From the NCBI RefSeq assembly GCF_008806595.1, contig NZ_VZRB01000001.1:457893-521892 (forward strand): a stretch of 64,000 nt of DNA. Direction: 5' to 3'. Made by a program: the position numbers and the translations under genes. The notes below the pieces were generated by a model that was not told the origin of the DNA, did not search any database, and saw nothing but the letters and a program-made list of their open reading frames with translations. The number at the start of each line of letters is the position of its first letter. The stretch's first letter is position 1. Below are positions 25,496 through 34,355 of this stretch, one piece after another. This DNA is from Streptomyces luteolifulvus (GTDB lineage: Bacteria; Actinomycetota; Actinomycetes; Streptomycetales; Streptomycetaceae).

Positions 25496-26343
25496 GACCC
25501 ATGCGTTTCGTCGCCCTCGGCGACTCGCTGACCGAGGGCGTGGGCGATCCCGTCGGTGACGGATGGCGCGGCTGGGCCGCGCTGCTCGCGACGGGGCTGG
25601 GACAGGAGTGTGCCGACTTCAGAAACCTCGCGGTGAGCGGGGCCCAGACGCGCGACGTGCTGGAACGGCAGATGCCCGCCGCGCTCGCCCTGGGCCCGGA
25701 CGTCGTGTCGGTCGTCATCGGCGTCAACGACACCCTGCGCTGCACCTTCGACATCCACGCCGTGGCCGCCCGGCTGGACAAGGTGTACGCGGCCTGCACC
25801 GAACAGGGCGCGGTCCTGCTCACGGCGTGCCTGCCCGACCCGGGTGCGATGCTCGGCCTGCCCGGCGCCCTGGCCCGCCCGCTGGCCCGGCGGCAGCGGG
25901 CGGTCAACGCCGTGGTCCACGCCCTGTCCGCCCGGTACGGCGCCGTGCATCTGCACGCCGCCGAGGGCGCGTGGCTGACCGACCGGGCGATGTGGAGCTC
26001 CGACCGGCTGCACCCCGGCGAGCGCGGGCACCGGCAGCTCGCGGTGCGCTTCCACGCGCTGCTGGCGCAGAGGGGCATCGCGACCGGAACCGCGCCCTCG
26101 CCCGAGCCCGAGTTCCCGGCGCCCACCAGGTCGGCGAGCCTGTTGTGGCTGGCCACCGCCGGCACCGGCTGGGTGGTCCGACGGTGCACGGACCTGCTGC
26201 CCCAACTGCTGACGCTTGGCGTCGACGAAATGCGCCATCGCGCGCGCGGGACGAGCGCCAGGCTCGACCTGAGGGCGAGTGCCGCGGTGTCCGCGGCACT
26301 CGCCGCCCTGTCGGTGCCGGAACAGCAGCCGGATGCCGCATAG
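25492..26343 (+). CDS. SGNH/GDSL-family hydrolase
   Basis: A 283-residue esterase or acyl-hydrolase of the SGNH fold. Block I is MRFVALGDSLTEGVGDP (nucleophile Ser in GDSL). The block II Gly is in LAVSGAQTRDV, block III is SVVIGVNDTLR (GxND) and block V is SSDRLHPGERGHRQLA (Asp-x-x-His). There is no signal peptide, so it is cytoplasmic. The C-terminal 70 residues (TRSASLLWLATAGTGWVVRR onward) are outside the core and contain a possible amphipathic helix. It starts in the stop of the preceding GT (ATGA), which suggests it modifies or trims the same glycolipid or a sugar acyl group. Confidence 0.9.
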   Translation: MRPMRFVALGDSLTEGVGDPVGDGWRGWAALLATGLGQECADFRNLAVSGAQTRDVLERQMPAALALGPDVVSVVIGVNDTLRCTFDIHAVAARLDKVYAACTEQGAVLLTACLPDPGAMLGLPGALARPLARRQRAVNAVVHALSARYGAVHLHAAEGAWLTDRAMWSSDRLHPGERGHRQLAVRFHALLAQRGIATGTAPSPEPEFPAPTRSASLLWLATAGTGWVVRRCTDLLPQLLTLGVDEMRHRARGTSARLDLRASAAVSAALAALSVPEQQPDAA

Positions 26344-26411
26344 GGCGCGTCGGGCCGACCGTGCGGGCTTCGGGACCGGACGGATTCGGCGACGGCCTGG
26401 GGCCGGACGGC

Positions 26412-27281
26412 TCAGCGACGGCTCACGGCCACGAAGCGCACCGGGATGCCCGGCACGGCCTGGGCGGCGGCCGGGAGGTCGGCGGCGCGGACCACCGCGA
26501 TCACCGGGTAGCCCCCGGTGGTCGGGTGGTCGGCCAGGAAGATGACCGGCCTGCCGTCGGGCGGCACCTGGACCGCGCCCAGCACCATGCCCTCACTGGG
26601 GAGTTCACCGGACCGGGCCCGTTCCAGGACCGGGCCCTGCGTGCGCAGGCCGATGCGGTTGCTCGCGGAGGACACGCGGTACGCGCGCGTGGTGAAGGCC
26701 CGCACGGCCTGCGGCGTGAACCAGTCGTCGCGGTGCCCCAAGGTCACCCGCAGGACGAGTTCCGCCGGGGGCCGGGGCTGCGGGGCGACGTCCACGCGCG
26801 CGTGGAGGTCAACGGGGTGGCCCAGGGGCAGCACCGCGCCGTCCGTGAGCGGCGGGGGGCCCAGGCCCGAGAGGAGGTCCGTGGAGCGGCTGCCGAGGAG
26901 CGGCTCGACGGCGATGCCGCCGGACACGGCCACATAGCTGCGTACCCCGGACAGGGCCGCCCCGATCTCCAGGACCGCCCCGGCGGGCACCCGGACCGGC
27001 GCTCCCCAGGCGGCCGGGCGGCCGTCCAGCGTGACCCGGCAGGGTGCACCGCCGACCGCCGCGGTGACGGCCGAACGAGGGCGCACCGCACAGCCGTTGA
27101 GCGTGGTCTCCAGGACGGCGGCCTCCGGCGGATTGCCCACCAGCCGGTTGACGAGCGCGGCCGCGGGCGGGTCCAGTGCCCCGGAGCGGGGCACCCCGAC
27201 ATGGGCGTGCCCGGGGCGCCCACGGTCCTGCACCGTCGTCAGGGCTCCTGCCCGGACGACGGCGAGCGCGCGGTCCGTCAT
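26412..27281 (-). CDS. pxpC: 5-oxoprolinase subunit PxpC (biotin-dependent carboxylase-like)
   Basis: A 289-residue protein of the KipA/PxpC family, one of three subunits of the prokaryotic ATP-dependent 5-oxoprolinase that opens 5-oxoproline to glutamate. The family motifs are LAVVRAGALTTVQDRGRPGHAHVGVPRSGALD at the start, NRLVGNPPEAAVLETTLNG, and IGLRTQGPVLERA plus SEGMVLGAVQVPPDGRPVIFLADHPTTGGYPVIAVV in the second half. ATG 27281 overlaps the pxpB stop by four bases, so it is coupled. It is the last gene of the MFS-DUF1445-pxpA-pxpB-pxpC operon. It has the usual length and no missing motif that I can see. Confidence 0.93.
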   Translation of the reverse strand: MTDRALAVVRAGALTTVQDRGRPGHAHVGVPRSGALDPPAAALVNRLVGNPPEAAVLETTLNGCAVRPRSAVTAAVGGAPCRVTLDGRPAAWGAPVRVPAGAVLEIGAALSGVRSYVAVSGGIAVEPLLGSRSTDLLSGLGPPPLTDGAVLPLGHPVDLHARVDVAPQPRPPAELVLRVTLGHRDDWFTPQAVRAFTTRAYRVSSASNRIGLRTQGPVLERARSGELPSEGMVLGAVQVPPDGRPVIFLADHPTTGGYPVIAVVRAADLPAAAQAVPGIPVRFVAVSRR

Positions 27282-27895
27282 GCCGGCACCAACGGGACGA
27301 ACCGCACCCGTGTGCCCGGCGACAGCAGCGCGGCCGGCACGCGCGCGTGGTCCCACAGCACGGCGTCCGTGGTGCCGATCAGCTGCCAGCCGCCCGGCGA
27401 CGCGCGCGGGTACACACCCGTGTACGGGCCCGCCAGCGCCACCGACCCGGCCGGGACGGCCGTGCGCGGGGTGGCCCGGCGCGGAACGTCGTAGCGCGAC
27501 GGCAGACCGGTGAGATAGCCGAACCCGGGCGCGAACCCGCAGAAGGCGACGCGGAATTCGGTGCCCGCGTGGAGGTGAGCGGCCTCCTCGGCCGACACAC
27601 CCCAGTGCGCGGCGACCTCGGCGAGGTCGGGGCCGTCGTAACGCACCGGAATGTCCACCACCTCCTGTTCGCGCGGGGGAGCGGCAGGCACGTCCGAGCC
27701 GGTCAGCCGGGATGCCAGCAGGGCCGGGTCCTCGAGACCGTCGAGCAGCACGGTCCGCGCCGCCGGGACGATCTCGCGGACGGTGAGCAGTCCCGCCGCG
27801 CGGCGGCGCAGCAGCTCCGCGTGCAGTGCCTGGGCCTCCTCTCCCGAGGACACCTCGACGAGCAGGGCCGTTTCGCCGACGAGCAGCGCCCTCAT
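27278..27895 (-). CDS. pxpB: 5-oxoprolinase subunit PxpB
   Basis: A 205-residue protein of the KipI/PxpB (allophanate hydrolase subunit 1-like) family. Characteristic stretches are VVDIPVRYDGPDLAEVAAHWGVS, FRVAFCGFAPGFGYLTGLP and VPAGSVALAGPYTGVYPRASPGGWQLIG. In the enzyme it works with PxpA and PxpC to hydrolyse 5-oxoproline with ATP. It overlaps its neighbours by four bases on both sides (27278-27281 and 27892-27895), so all three pxp genes are translationally coupled. The N-terminal 60 residues are slightly more variable than the core. Confidence 0.92.
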   Translation of the reverse strand: MRALLVGETALLVEVSSGEEAQALHAELLRRRAAGLLTVREIVPAARTVLLDGLEDPALLASRLTGSDVPAAPPREQEVVDIPVRYDGPDLAEVAAHWGVSAEEAAHLHAGTEFRVAFCGFAPGFGYLTGLPSRYDVPRRATPRTAVPAGSVALAGPYTGVYPRASPGGWQLIGTTDAVLWDHARVPAALLSPGTRVRFVPLVPA

Positions 27896-28650
27896 ACGAA
27901 GGCCTCCACCCGGACGCCCGACTCCTGGAGCCGCTCCCTGACCCGGCGGGCCAGCTCCACCGCGCCGGGCGTGTCCCCGTGCAGGCACAGGGAACGCGCG
28001 CGTACCTCGATGCGCGATCCGGAGTGCGCCGTGACCGTGCCGTGGCGGGCCAGGCTCACCGAGCGCGCCACCACGGCCTCCGGGTCGGTGACCACCGAGC
28101 CGTCCTCGCCGCGCGGCACGAGCGTGCCCGCCTCGGTGTAGGCACGATCCGCGAACGCCTCCTCGACGGCCGACAGGCCCGCCTTCCCGGCCAGCTCCAG
28201 CAGCCGCGAGCCGGGCAGGCCGAGCACCGGCAGCGTGGCGTCCGCGAGGAGCACACCGTCGACTACGGCGCCGGCCTGCTCCTCGTCGTGCACGACGCGG
28301 TTGTAGAGCGCGCCGTGCGGCTTGACGTACGACACGCGCGTGCCCGCCGCGCGCGCGAAGACTTCCAGGGCGCCGATCTGGTAGGCCACTTCGGCCGTCA
28401 GCTCCTCGGGCGGCACGTCCATCGCGCGCCGCCCGAACCCCGCGAGGTCCCGGTAGGAGACCTGGGCACCGATCCGTACCCCTCGCTCGGCCGCCAGCTC
28501 GCACACCCGCCGCATGGTGGCCGCGTCCCCGGCGTGGAAGCCGCAGGCCACGTTGGCGCTGGTGACGACGGACAGCAGCCGCTCGTCGTCGGTCAGCCGC
28601 CAGCGGCCGAAGCCTTCGCCCAGGTCGGCGTTGAGATCGATCGAGGTCAT
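27892..28650 (-). CDS. pxpA: 5-oxoprolinase subunit PxpA (LamB/YcsF family)
   Basis: A 252-residue LamB/YcsF-family protein, the PxpA subunit of 5-oxoprolinase. It opens with the family signature IDLNADLGEGFG, followed by VTSANVACGFHAGDAATMRR, GAQVSYRDLAGFGRR, VSYVKPHGALYN and, later, EVFADRAYT-like EEAFADRAYTEAGTLVPR. The conserved Asp and His residues in these blocks make up a divalent-metal-type active site. It overlaps pxpB by four bases. The gap of 20 bases to the DUF1445 gene upstream holds its ribosome site (AGGAGACACGAAGG). Confidence 0.93.
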   Translation of the reverse strand: MTSIDLNADLGEGFGRWRLTDDERLLSVVTSANVACGFHAGDAATMRRVCELAAERGVRIGAQVSYRDLAGFGRRAMDVPPEELTAEVAYQIGALEVFARAAGTRVSYVKPHGALYNRVVHDEEQAGAVVDGVLLADATLPVLGLPGSRLLELAGKAGLSAVEEAFADRAYTEAGTLVPRGEDGSVVTDPEAVVARSVSLARHGTVTAHSGSRIEVRARSLCLHGDTPGAVELARRVRERLQESGVRVEAFV

Positions 28651-28670
28651 GGATCCTTCGTGTCTCCTGA

Positions 28671-29516
28671 TCAGGCCACGCGGTACTGCTCGTCGCGGGC
28701 ATCGGTGAGGAACATCTGCCCCGGTGCATGGGTGAGGGCGAACGGCGGGCGCGAGGCCATCACCGCGGCCTGGGGGGTCACTCCGCAGGCCCAGAACACC
28801 GGGATGTCGTCCGGCTCGGCGGCCACCGGATCGCCGAAGTCGGGGCGGCCGAGGTCGTCGATGCCGAGCGCCGACGGATCGCCGCAGTGAACGGGGCTGC
28901 CGTGCACCGCCGGGAGCAGACTGCTCTCCCGGATCGCGTCGGCCAGGTGCTCCGGCGGCACCGGGCGCATCGACACCACCAGCGGGCCGTGCAGCCGTCC
29001 CGCCGGACGGCACTGGCGGCCGGTGACGTACATCGGGACGTTGCGGCCCTGCTCGATGTGCCGGATCGGGACGCCCGCCCCGGACAGCGCCCACTCGAAG
29101 GTGAAGCTGCAGCCGATCAGGAACGACACCAGGTCGCCGCGCCAGTGCGCACGCACGTCGGTCGGCTCGTCCACCAACTCGCCGTCCTGCCACACCCGGT
29201 AGCGCGGCAGATCGGTGCGCAGGTCCGCGCCGTCGGCGAGGACGGTGGTGAAGGAACCGGCGTCCGTGACGTCCAGGACCGGACAGGGTTTCGGATTGCG
29301 CTGGCAGAACAGCAGCATGTCGTACGCCCAGTCGGCGGGCACCGAGATCAGGTTGACCTGGGTGTGACCCGCCGCGACCCCGGCGGTGGGGCCGGCCAGA
29401 CCCGCCCGGAAGCGGGCCCGGGCGTGCTTCGGGCTCCACGCGTACGCGTGCTCGTCGACGAGGGACAGCGGGCGGTCCTGGGTGACGGCCGGCGGGCGGT
29501 CCGGCGTCCCGTTCAC
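28671..29516 (-). CDS. DUF1445 / D-glutamate cyclase-family putative hydro-lyase
   Basis: A 281-residue protein of the DUF1445 (PF07286) family. Motifs seen are [74 protein letters not shown] and [29 protein letters not shown]. The animal relative of this family converts D-glutamate to 5-oxo-D-proline. Here it is coupled upstream to pxpABC, so it may make or isomerise a 5-oxoproline-type compound that the 5-oxoprolinase then opens. The GTG start at 29516 overlaps the MFS stop by four bases. Enzymatic direction in bacteria is not established from the sequence. Confidence 0.88.
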   Translation of the reverse strand: MNGTPDRPPAVTQDRPLSLVDEHAYAWSPKHARARFRAGLAGPTAGVAAGHTQVNLISVPADWAYDMLLFCQRNPKPCPVLDVTDAGSFTTVLADGADLRTDLPRYRVWQDGELVDEPTDVRAHWRGDLVSFLIGCSFTFEWALSGAGVPIRHIEQGRNVPMYVTGRQCRPAGRLHGPLVVSMRPVPPEHLADAIRESSLLPAVHGSPVHCGDPSALGIDDLGRPDFGDPVAAEPDDIPVFWACGVTPQAAVMASRPPFALTHAPGQMFLTDARDEQYRVA

Positions 29517-30820
29517 GCGAGCTCCTTCCCTCGGGTCTCCGGCAGCCCCAGCAGAGCCAGCGCGGCGATGCCGTAGCCGATCGCGCCGAAGACCAGCGCG
29601 CCGCCCACGCCCCAGCTCTCGGCCAGGAAGCCGACCGTGGTGGGGAAGACGGCGCCGACCGCGCGTCCGGTGTTGTACGTGAAGCCCTGTCCCGTGCCCC
29701 GCACCGCGGTCGGGTACAGCTCGCTCAGGAAGGACCCGAAGCCGCTGAAGATCGCCGACATGCAGAACCCGAGCGGGAACCCGAGCACCAGCAGCAGGGT
29801 GTCGGCGCCGCTCGGGATGTTCGCGTAAGCCAGGATGCACACGGCCGACAGCAGGGCGAACAGCCAGATGTTGCGCCGGCGGCCCAGCCGGTCGGTGAGG
29901 TAACCGCCGGTCAGATAGCCGAGGAAGGCGCCGGAGATCAGGAACGTCAGATAGCCGCCGGTGCCCACGACCGACAGGTCGCGCTCGGTCTTGAGGTATG
30001 TGGGCACCCAGGTGGCAAGGGTGTAGTAGCCGCCCTGGACGCCGGTGGAGAGCAGACCCGCGAAGAGCGTGGTGCGCAGCAGGCCGGGCTTGAAGATCGC
30101 CGTGAACGAGCCCTTCTCGGAGCTCTGTTCGCGTACCGCGACCGCCTCGGGCGCGTCCTGCACCCGGCGGCGCATCCACACCACGAGCAGCGCGGGCAGC
30201 GCGCCGGTCCAGAACATCACGCGCCAGGCGAGGTCCTCGTCGAGCAGCGAGAAGACCACGGTGTACATGACCGCGGCCAGCGCCCAGCCCACGGCCCACG
30301 AGCTCTGGATCGCGCCGAGCGTGCGGCCCCGGTGTTTCGCGCTCGCGTACTCGGCGACGAGGATGGCGCCGACGGCCCACTCGCCGCCGAAGCCGAGTCC
30401 CTGGAGGGCGCGGAAGACCAGCAGCGTCTCGTAGTTGGGCGCGAATCCGCAGGCGACGGTGAACACCGCGTAGGTGATCACCGTGATCATCAGTGCCCTG
30501 ACCCGGCCGAACCGGTCGGCCACCACCCCCGCGAGGGCGCCGCCGACCGCCGAGACCACGAGCGTGACGGTGGTGAACAGGCCGGTCTGTCCGCTGTCCA
30601 GGCCGAAGTACGCGGCCAGCGCGACCATGCTCAGCGGCAGCGTGAAGTAGTCGTACGAGTCCAGGGCATAGCCGCCGAACGCGCCGGCGAAGGCGCGACG
30701 GCCGCGCGGTCCCAGGGCGCGCAGCCAGCCGAACGCGCCGCCGTCGGCGGCGCGTTCACTCGCGGTGGTTCCGGTGTGGGGGTCGTTGGTCAGGGCCTGC
30801 GGTGGAGGGGTCGTGCTCAT
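29513..30820 (-). CDS. MFS transporter of the 5-oxoproline operon
   Basis: A 435-residue major-facilitator carrier of the aromatic-acid/sialic-acid symporter type. It has about twelve membrane helices, with the loop motif [13 protein letters not shown] between helices 2 and 3, [29 protein letters not shown] (typical of proton-coupled organic-acid carriers), and the repeat [17 protein letters not shown] in the second half. It is the first gene of the operon and is coupled to the DUF1445 gene. Position suggests it imports the substrate, possibly pyroglutamate or a D-amino acid. Its promoter contains the GntR operator between -35 and -10. Confidence 0.88.
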   Translation of the reverse strand: MSTTPPPQALTNDPHTGTTASERAADGGAFGWLRALGPRGRRAFAGAFGGYALDSYDYFTLPLSMVALAAYFGLDSGQTGLFTTVTLVVSAVGGALAGVVADRFGRVRALMITVITYAVFTVACGFAPNYETLLVFRALQGLGFGGEWAVGAILVAEYASAKHRGRTLGAIQSSWAVGWALAAVMYTVVFSLLDEDLAWRVMFWTGALPALLVVWMRRRVQDAPEAVAVREQSSEKGSFTAIFKPGLLRTTLFAGLLSTGVQGGYYTLATWVPTYLKTERDLSVVGTGGYLTFLISGAFLGYLTGGYLTDRLGRRRNIWLFALLSAVCILAYANIPSGADTLLLVLGFPLGFCMSAIFSGFGSFLSELYPTAVRGTGQGFTYNTGRAVGAVFPTTVGFLAESWGVGGALVFGAIGYGIAALALLGLPETRGKELA

Positions 30821-30885
30821 GTGCACCTCGCAGTGGGAGGACGGAGGGTGCTTGAGGACTGGCCGTGCCGTGCCCAGCAAGGTAG

Positions 30886-30904
30886 AGGATCGTTGAACGA
30901 TCCT
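30886..30904. promoter_or_regulatory. 19-bp perfect palindrome operator, between MFS-operon -35 and -10
   Basis: AGGATCGTTGAACGATCCT: a perfect 9-1-9 palindrome in the divergent region between the MFS operon and the GntR gene. On the MFS strand a possible -35 TTGAAG (30908-30903) and -10 TACCTT (30884-30879) are 18 bases apart, and the palindrome fills that spacer. A bound GntR-type dimer would block RNA polymerase. The site shape fits FadR-subfamily regulators. Confidence 0.8.
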
Positions 30905-30952
30905 TCAATACCCATGTTGTTTCGTCCTTGTATCTGCGATTGAATTCCGGGC

Positions 30953-31648
30953 ATGGCAGAGCAGCTGACGGGACTGGCCGACGACCGCGCCCTCCTGGGG
31001 CGCACCAGCACCGCCGAACGGGTCTCGGACATCCTCAGAAGCCGTATCGCCGAGGGGTACTTCCCGCCCGGAACGCGACTGTCGGAGGACAGCATCGGCG
31101 GCGCGCTCGGCGTCTCCCGCAACACGCTCCGCGAGGCGTTCCGGCTGCTCACGCACGAGCGGCTGCTCGTCCACGAACTGAACCGGGGCGTCTTCGTCCG
31201 GGTCCTGACCGTCGAGGACGTCGAGGACATCTACCGCACCCGAAGCCTCGTCGAGTGCGCGGTCGTACGGGGTCTCGGCGAGCCGCCGTACGCCCTGGAG
31301 GCACTGGCCCAGGCCGTGGTGGAGGGGCAGCGGGCAACGCGTGAAGGTGACTGGAAAACGCTGGGTACGGCCAATATCCACTTCCACCGGGAACTGGTCG
31401 CGCTCGCCGGCAGCGACCGCACCGACGAGCTGATGCGCAGCGTCTTCGCCGAGCTGCGGCTCGCCTTCCATGTCGCGGACGACCCCCGCCGGCTGCACGA
31501 GCCGTACCTCGGGCGCAACGAGCAGATCCTTCAGGCGCTGGAGGACGGGGACAAGAGCGAGGCCGAGAAGCTGCTCGCCGTGTATCTCGACGATTCGCTG
31601 AAGCGGGTGGTCGAGGTGTACCGGCGGAGGGTCGGCGAGGACGGCTAG
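30953..31648 (+). CDS. GntR-family (FadR/FCD) regulator
   Basis: A 231-residue regulator. The N-terminal winged helix runs about residues 20-85 (TAERVSDILRSRIAEGYFPPGTRLSE, IGGALGVSRNTLREAFRLLTHERLLVHELNRGVFVR). The C-terminal FCD domain is all-helical with a metal-binding-type set (ANIHFHRELVALAGSDR and later helices to GRNEQILQALEDG) and ends AVYLDDSLKRVVEVYRR. It is divergent from the 5-oxoproline operon, and a 19-bp palindrome lies between them, so it most likely represses that operon and perhaps itself, with release by a pathway acid. Confidence 0.92.
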   Translation: MAEQLTGLADDRALLGRTSTAERVSDILRSRIAEGYFPPGTRLSEDSIGGALGVSRNTLREAFRLLTHERLLVHELNRGVFVRVLTVEDVEDIYRTRSLVECAVVRGLGEPPYALEALAQAVVEGQRATREGDWKTLGTANIHFHRELVALAGSDRTDELMRSVFAELRLAFHVADDPRRLHEPYLGRNEQILQALEDGDKSEAEKLLAVYLDDSLKRVVEVYRRRVGEDG

Positions 31649-31716
31649 GACGGCTGGGACGCGCCGTATCGGTGTGACAACCGTGACGCCGGGGCGCATC
31701 TGCGTCGTTTGGGTCG

Positions 31717-31739
31717 TTGTCAGACCGAGGACCTAGTCT
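31717..31739 (+). promoter_or_regulatory. DNA-damage-type (RecA-NDp / PafBC) promoter of the SMC-like operon
   Basis: TTGTCAGAC (31717-31725), eight bases, then TAGTCT (31734-31739). This matches the actinobacterial damage promoter pattern TTGTCRGTG-N8-TAnnnT except at the last two positions of the first element. The -10 ends seven bases before the GTG at 31747, so transcription would start at the start codon (leaderless). Confidence 0.6.
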
Positions 31740-31746
31740 GTGCACC

Positions 31747-33273
31747 GTGACTTCGCCTGCATCGACGGACAGTGTTCCGCCCCAGCTCAGCGCGGGGCCG
31801 CGCCCCGCACCGGGACCGGCCGCCGACGAGGGGCTGGCGCGGCGGCTGCGCGCGCTCGCCTGCACCGCGCCGCTGCACGACCTCGACGCACGCAAGGCCA
31901 ACCTCGCGGGCGAGTACTCGGTGTACGGCATGGCGGAGGTGGCGCTTGCCGCCATCGACCTCGTCACGCTGAACATGGACTTCGACACGGGCGCCGACCA
32001 CGACCAGATAGTCGCCCGGCTCATTCCCCGCATCGCCGCCCAGGCCCCGCAGCGACCCGTCGCCGAGCACGAGCGCGTGGCGCGCTGGGTCCTGGAGAAC
32101 CTGATCAACGTCGGCAGCGTCGACCGCGGCTTCCGGGCCGTGTACGGCACGTTCGCGGCGGACGGCACCTATGTGCGCCGTGACTACGACTTCAAGCTGA
32201 TCGAGGAGGTGCCGGGCCCGGGTGGCACCGTCTACCTCCGGACGACCGACGAGGCCGTCAACGTCCTCGTCGGCGCCCTCGACACCGATGTCACCAGCGC
32301 GCAGATCGCCGCCGAGGTCAAGCTGGAGGTACTGATCAGCCGCGGGCGCCTCGCCGACGCCCAGCTCGCCGCCGAGCAGGCCCGGTACCGCACCGTCCAG
32401 TACTCGGAAACCCTGCGCAGGGCCCTGGACGCCACCCGGCGCAACGTCCGGGCAGTGGACTGGCTCAGCACGGTGCCCGACATGATCGCCGAGGCCCTCG
32501 ACCACGTCGCCGACCGCTACCGCCACGAGAACGCGATCCTCACCAACATCCGCAAGGCGCGCGACGAGTCCGAGGACCCGGAGCAGAAGCGGCGCGCGGC
32601 GGAGCTCGTCGACATCGTCAAGGACTGCATCCGGCGCCACACCCAGCTCCAGTCCCGGCTGCTGGAGGCGGGGCCGCTGTTCCGCGCCGAGCAGGACCGG
32701 CAGGCCTTCGCCACCCCCATGACGACCTCGGGAACCGACCTGTACGGCCATCTCCTCGCCCCCGTGCTGCCGCTGCCCCTGGAGCAGGCGGTCCGGGTCA
32801 CGGACGCGTTCTTCGCGCAGGGGACCGGGCTGCGCACCCCGGTGTCCGTCCGGGTCGGCGATCTCGTCGACATCCTGCTGACCCCGCCCGTGGAGCGGGA
32901 GCACCTCGGGGCGGAGATGCCGGAGCCGGACCTCATCGCGACGCCGGACGACAGCCGATTCAGCGAGGAGCAGTTGGCTGCCGCCATGGAACTGCTGGAT
33001 CTGCCGGCGGATGCGCCGCGTCGGCTGTCGGGGCTGCTTGCGCAGGCTCGGCGTCAGGACCCCGATCTGCCGTATCTCGTGGCTCTGCTGGCCGTGCACG
33101 CGGCCAGTCCGGCGGTCGGGACCGCGTATCGGCAGGGTGAGGAGGCGCTGTTGTTCGCCGTGGACGACGGGACGGAGCTGGACGATCCGGAGTTCGGTGG
33201 GGCGGATCTCATTGTGGGGACGGCCCAGCTGGATGCGGCCGGGATGGCCGCGGATCGGGCGGAGGCGGCGTGA
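31747..33273 (+). CDS. Kleisin-like (MksF/JetA-type) protein, first gene of SMC-like operon
   Basis: A 508-residue, mostly helical protein that I do not recognise by family but interpret by position and size as the kleisin-type subunit of an MksFEB/JetABC-type complex. The N-terminal part (EYSVYGMAEVALAAIDLVTLNMD, ARWVLENLINVGSVDRGFRAVYG) is typical of the winged-helix/dimer region. A coiled region follows (RRALDATRRNVRAVDWLSTVPDMIAEALDHVADRYRHENAILTNIRKAR, EQKRRAAELVDIVKDCIRRHTQLQSRLLEAG). The tail (RFSEEQLAAAMELLDLPADAPRRLSGLLAQARRQDPDLPYLVALLAVHAA) is a second small domain. GTG 31747 is used because it coincides with the predicted transcription start. The next gene follows after 109 bases. 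Confidence 0.72.
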   Translation: MTSPASTDSVPPQLSAGPRPAPGPAADEGLARRLRALACTAPLHDLDARKANLAGEYSVYGMAEVALAAIDLVTLNMDFDTGADHDQIVARLIPRIAAQAPQRPVAEHERVARWVLENLINVGSVDRGFRAVYGTFAADGTYVRRDYDFKLIEEVPGPGGTVYLRTTDEAVNVLVGALDTDVTSAQIAAEVKLEVLISRGRLADAQLAAEQARYRTVQYSETLRRALDATRRNVRAVDWLSTVPDMIAEALDHVADRYRHENAILTNIRKARDESEDPEQKRRAAELVDIVKDCIRRHTQLQSRLLEAGPLFRAEQDRQAFATPMTTSGTDLYGHLLAPVLPLPLEQAVRVTDAFFAQGTGLRTPVSVRVGDLVDILLTPPVEREHLGAEMPEPDLIATPDDSRFSEEQLAAAMELLDLPADAPRRLSGLLAQARRQDPDLPYLVALLAVHAASPAVGTAYRQGEEALLFAVDDGTELDDPEFGGADLIVGTAQLDAAGMAADRAEAA

Positions 33274-33382
33274 TGCTTGTGCCGGTGGGTCGGTGCGGGT
33301 CCGTCGGGGCTGGGCGCGCAGTTCGCCGCGCCCCTGCCGGGGTTGCCCTGAGCTGCGTCTTCAAGATCAAGGAGTTGTTGTC

Positions 33383-34264
33383 GTGAGCGAGCACGTCGAC
33401 CGGAGCGAGCCGGAGGGTGTCGCCGTACCGTCGGCCGCCGCCGTCACCCCCGCCGACGCCGCCGATGCGGCGCGGCTCGTCTCCTTCGGGTTGCAGCCCA
33501 AGCTGCAGCCCGCGCGGGACCAGGAGTACCAGGACCTGCTGCGGCGCTACCGCGAGGAACCGCCGTTCGCGCGGCTCGCCGACGCCGTGGCCACCGGGCT
33601 CGGTCTTGTGGTGCTGGAGGTGTCCCCGCGCGCGGGGATGGCCGTGACCGCCGCCGAGGACTCGGTGTTCGCGGTACGGATGGGCGACTACGCGCGTCGC
33701 ACGTCCGCCGACTCCGGGGACCGGTTCCTGCACGGGCTCGCCCATCTCGCCGTCGCCGCCATGGCCTTCCCCCGCCCGGAGGACCTCGCCGACGACGGGT
33801 ACATCGGCAGGGTCACCGTCAACGGCGTCGACGCCTTCGTGCGCCAGGCCTGCCGCCGGCTGGAGGAGCGCGCCGGCGACCAGGGCGAGAACACCGACCC
33901 GGTGACCGACGCGCCCGGCCTGGAGGCCGCCTGGCGGATCTGGGCGAGACGCAGCGCCACCGGCGCCACCAAGGACGCGCGCCGCCTCGCCGGCTCCACG
34001 ACCGGCATCGTCGGCAAGGCCGTCGCGTTCCTCACCGACTCCGGGTTCCTGCAGCGCACCGGCGACGACAGCGGCGGCACCTATCGCACGACGGCCCGTT
34101 ATCAGCTCCAGGCCCGCGACATGGCGGCCGGCGCCGCGATGGCCGAGCTCCTCGACCTGGGCGTCGTCCCGGTGACTGACGGGACGCCGACCCTGCTGCC
34201 GGCCGAGGAGAGAGACGAACTGGAGCTGGTGGCCGACGCAGGACTGCCGTTCCACTCCTCCTGA
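33383..34264 (+). CDS. MukE/JetB-like protein of the SMC-like operon
   Basis: A 293-residue protein placed between the kleisin-like and SMC-like genes, as MksE/JetB is in related systems. It has a helical start (ARLVSFGLQPKLQPARDQEYQDLLRRYREEPPFARLADAVATGLGLVVLEV), a beta-rich patch (GMAVTAAEDSVFAVRMGDYARR) and a helical/winged-helix end (ATKDARRLAGSTTGIVGKAVAFLTDSGFLQRTGDDSGGTYRTTARYQLQARDMAA). The last segment with a wing (TYRTTARYQL) is consistent with a winged helix. GTG 33383 follows AAGGAG at good distance. The SMC-like gene begins 91 bases downstream on the same strand. Confidence 0.72.
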   Translation: MSEHVDRSEPEGVAVPSAAAVTPADAADAARLVSFGLQPKLQPARDQEYQDLLRRYREEPPFARLADAVATGLGLVVLEVSPRAGMAVTAAEDSVFAVRMGDYARRTSADSGDRFLHGLAHLAVAAMAFPRPEDLADDGYIGRVTVNGVDAFVRQACRRLEERAGDQGENTDPVTDAPGLEAAWRIWARRSATGATKDARRLAGSTTGIVGKAVAFLTDSGFLQRTGDDSGGTYRTTARYQLQARDMAAGAAMAELLDLGVVPVTDGTPTLLPAEERDELELVADAGLPFHSS

Positions 34265-34355
34265 GCTCCACCCGAGCTCCCCCGCAGCGCTTCGCGAGCT
34301 CCCCCGAGTTCCGCCCGAACTTCCCCAATCTGACGAAGACTTACGAGAGTCCGCC

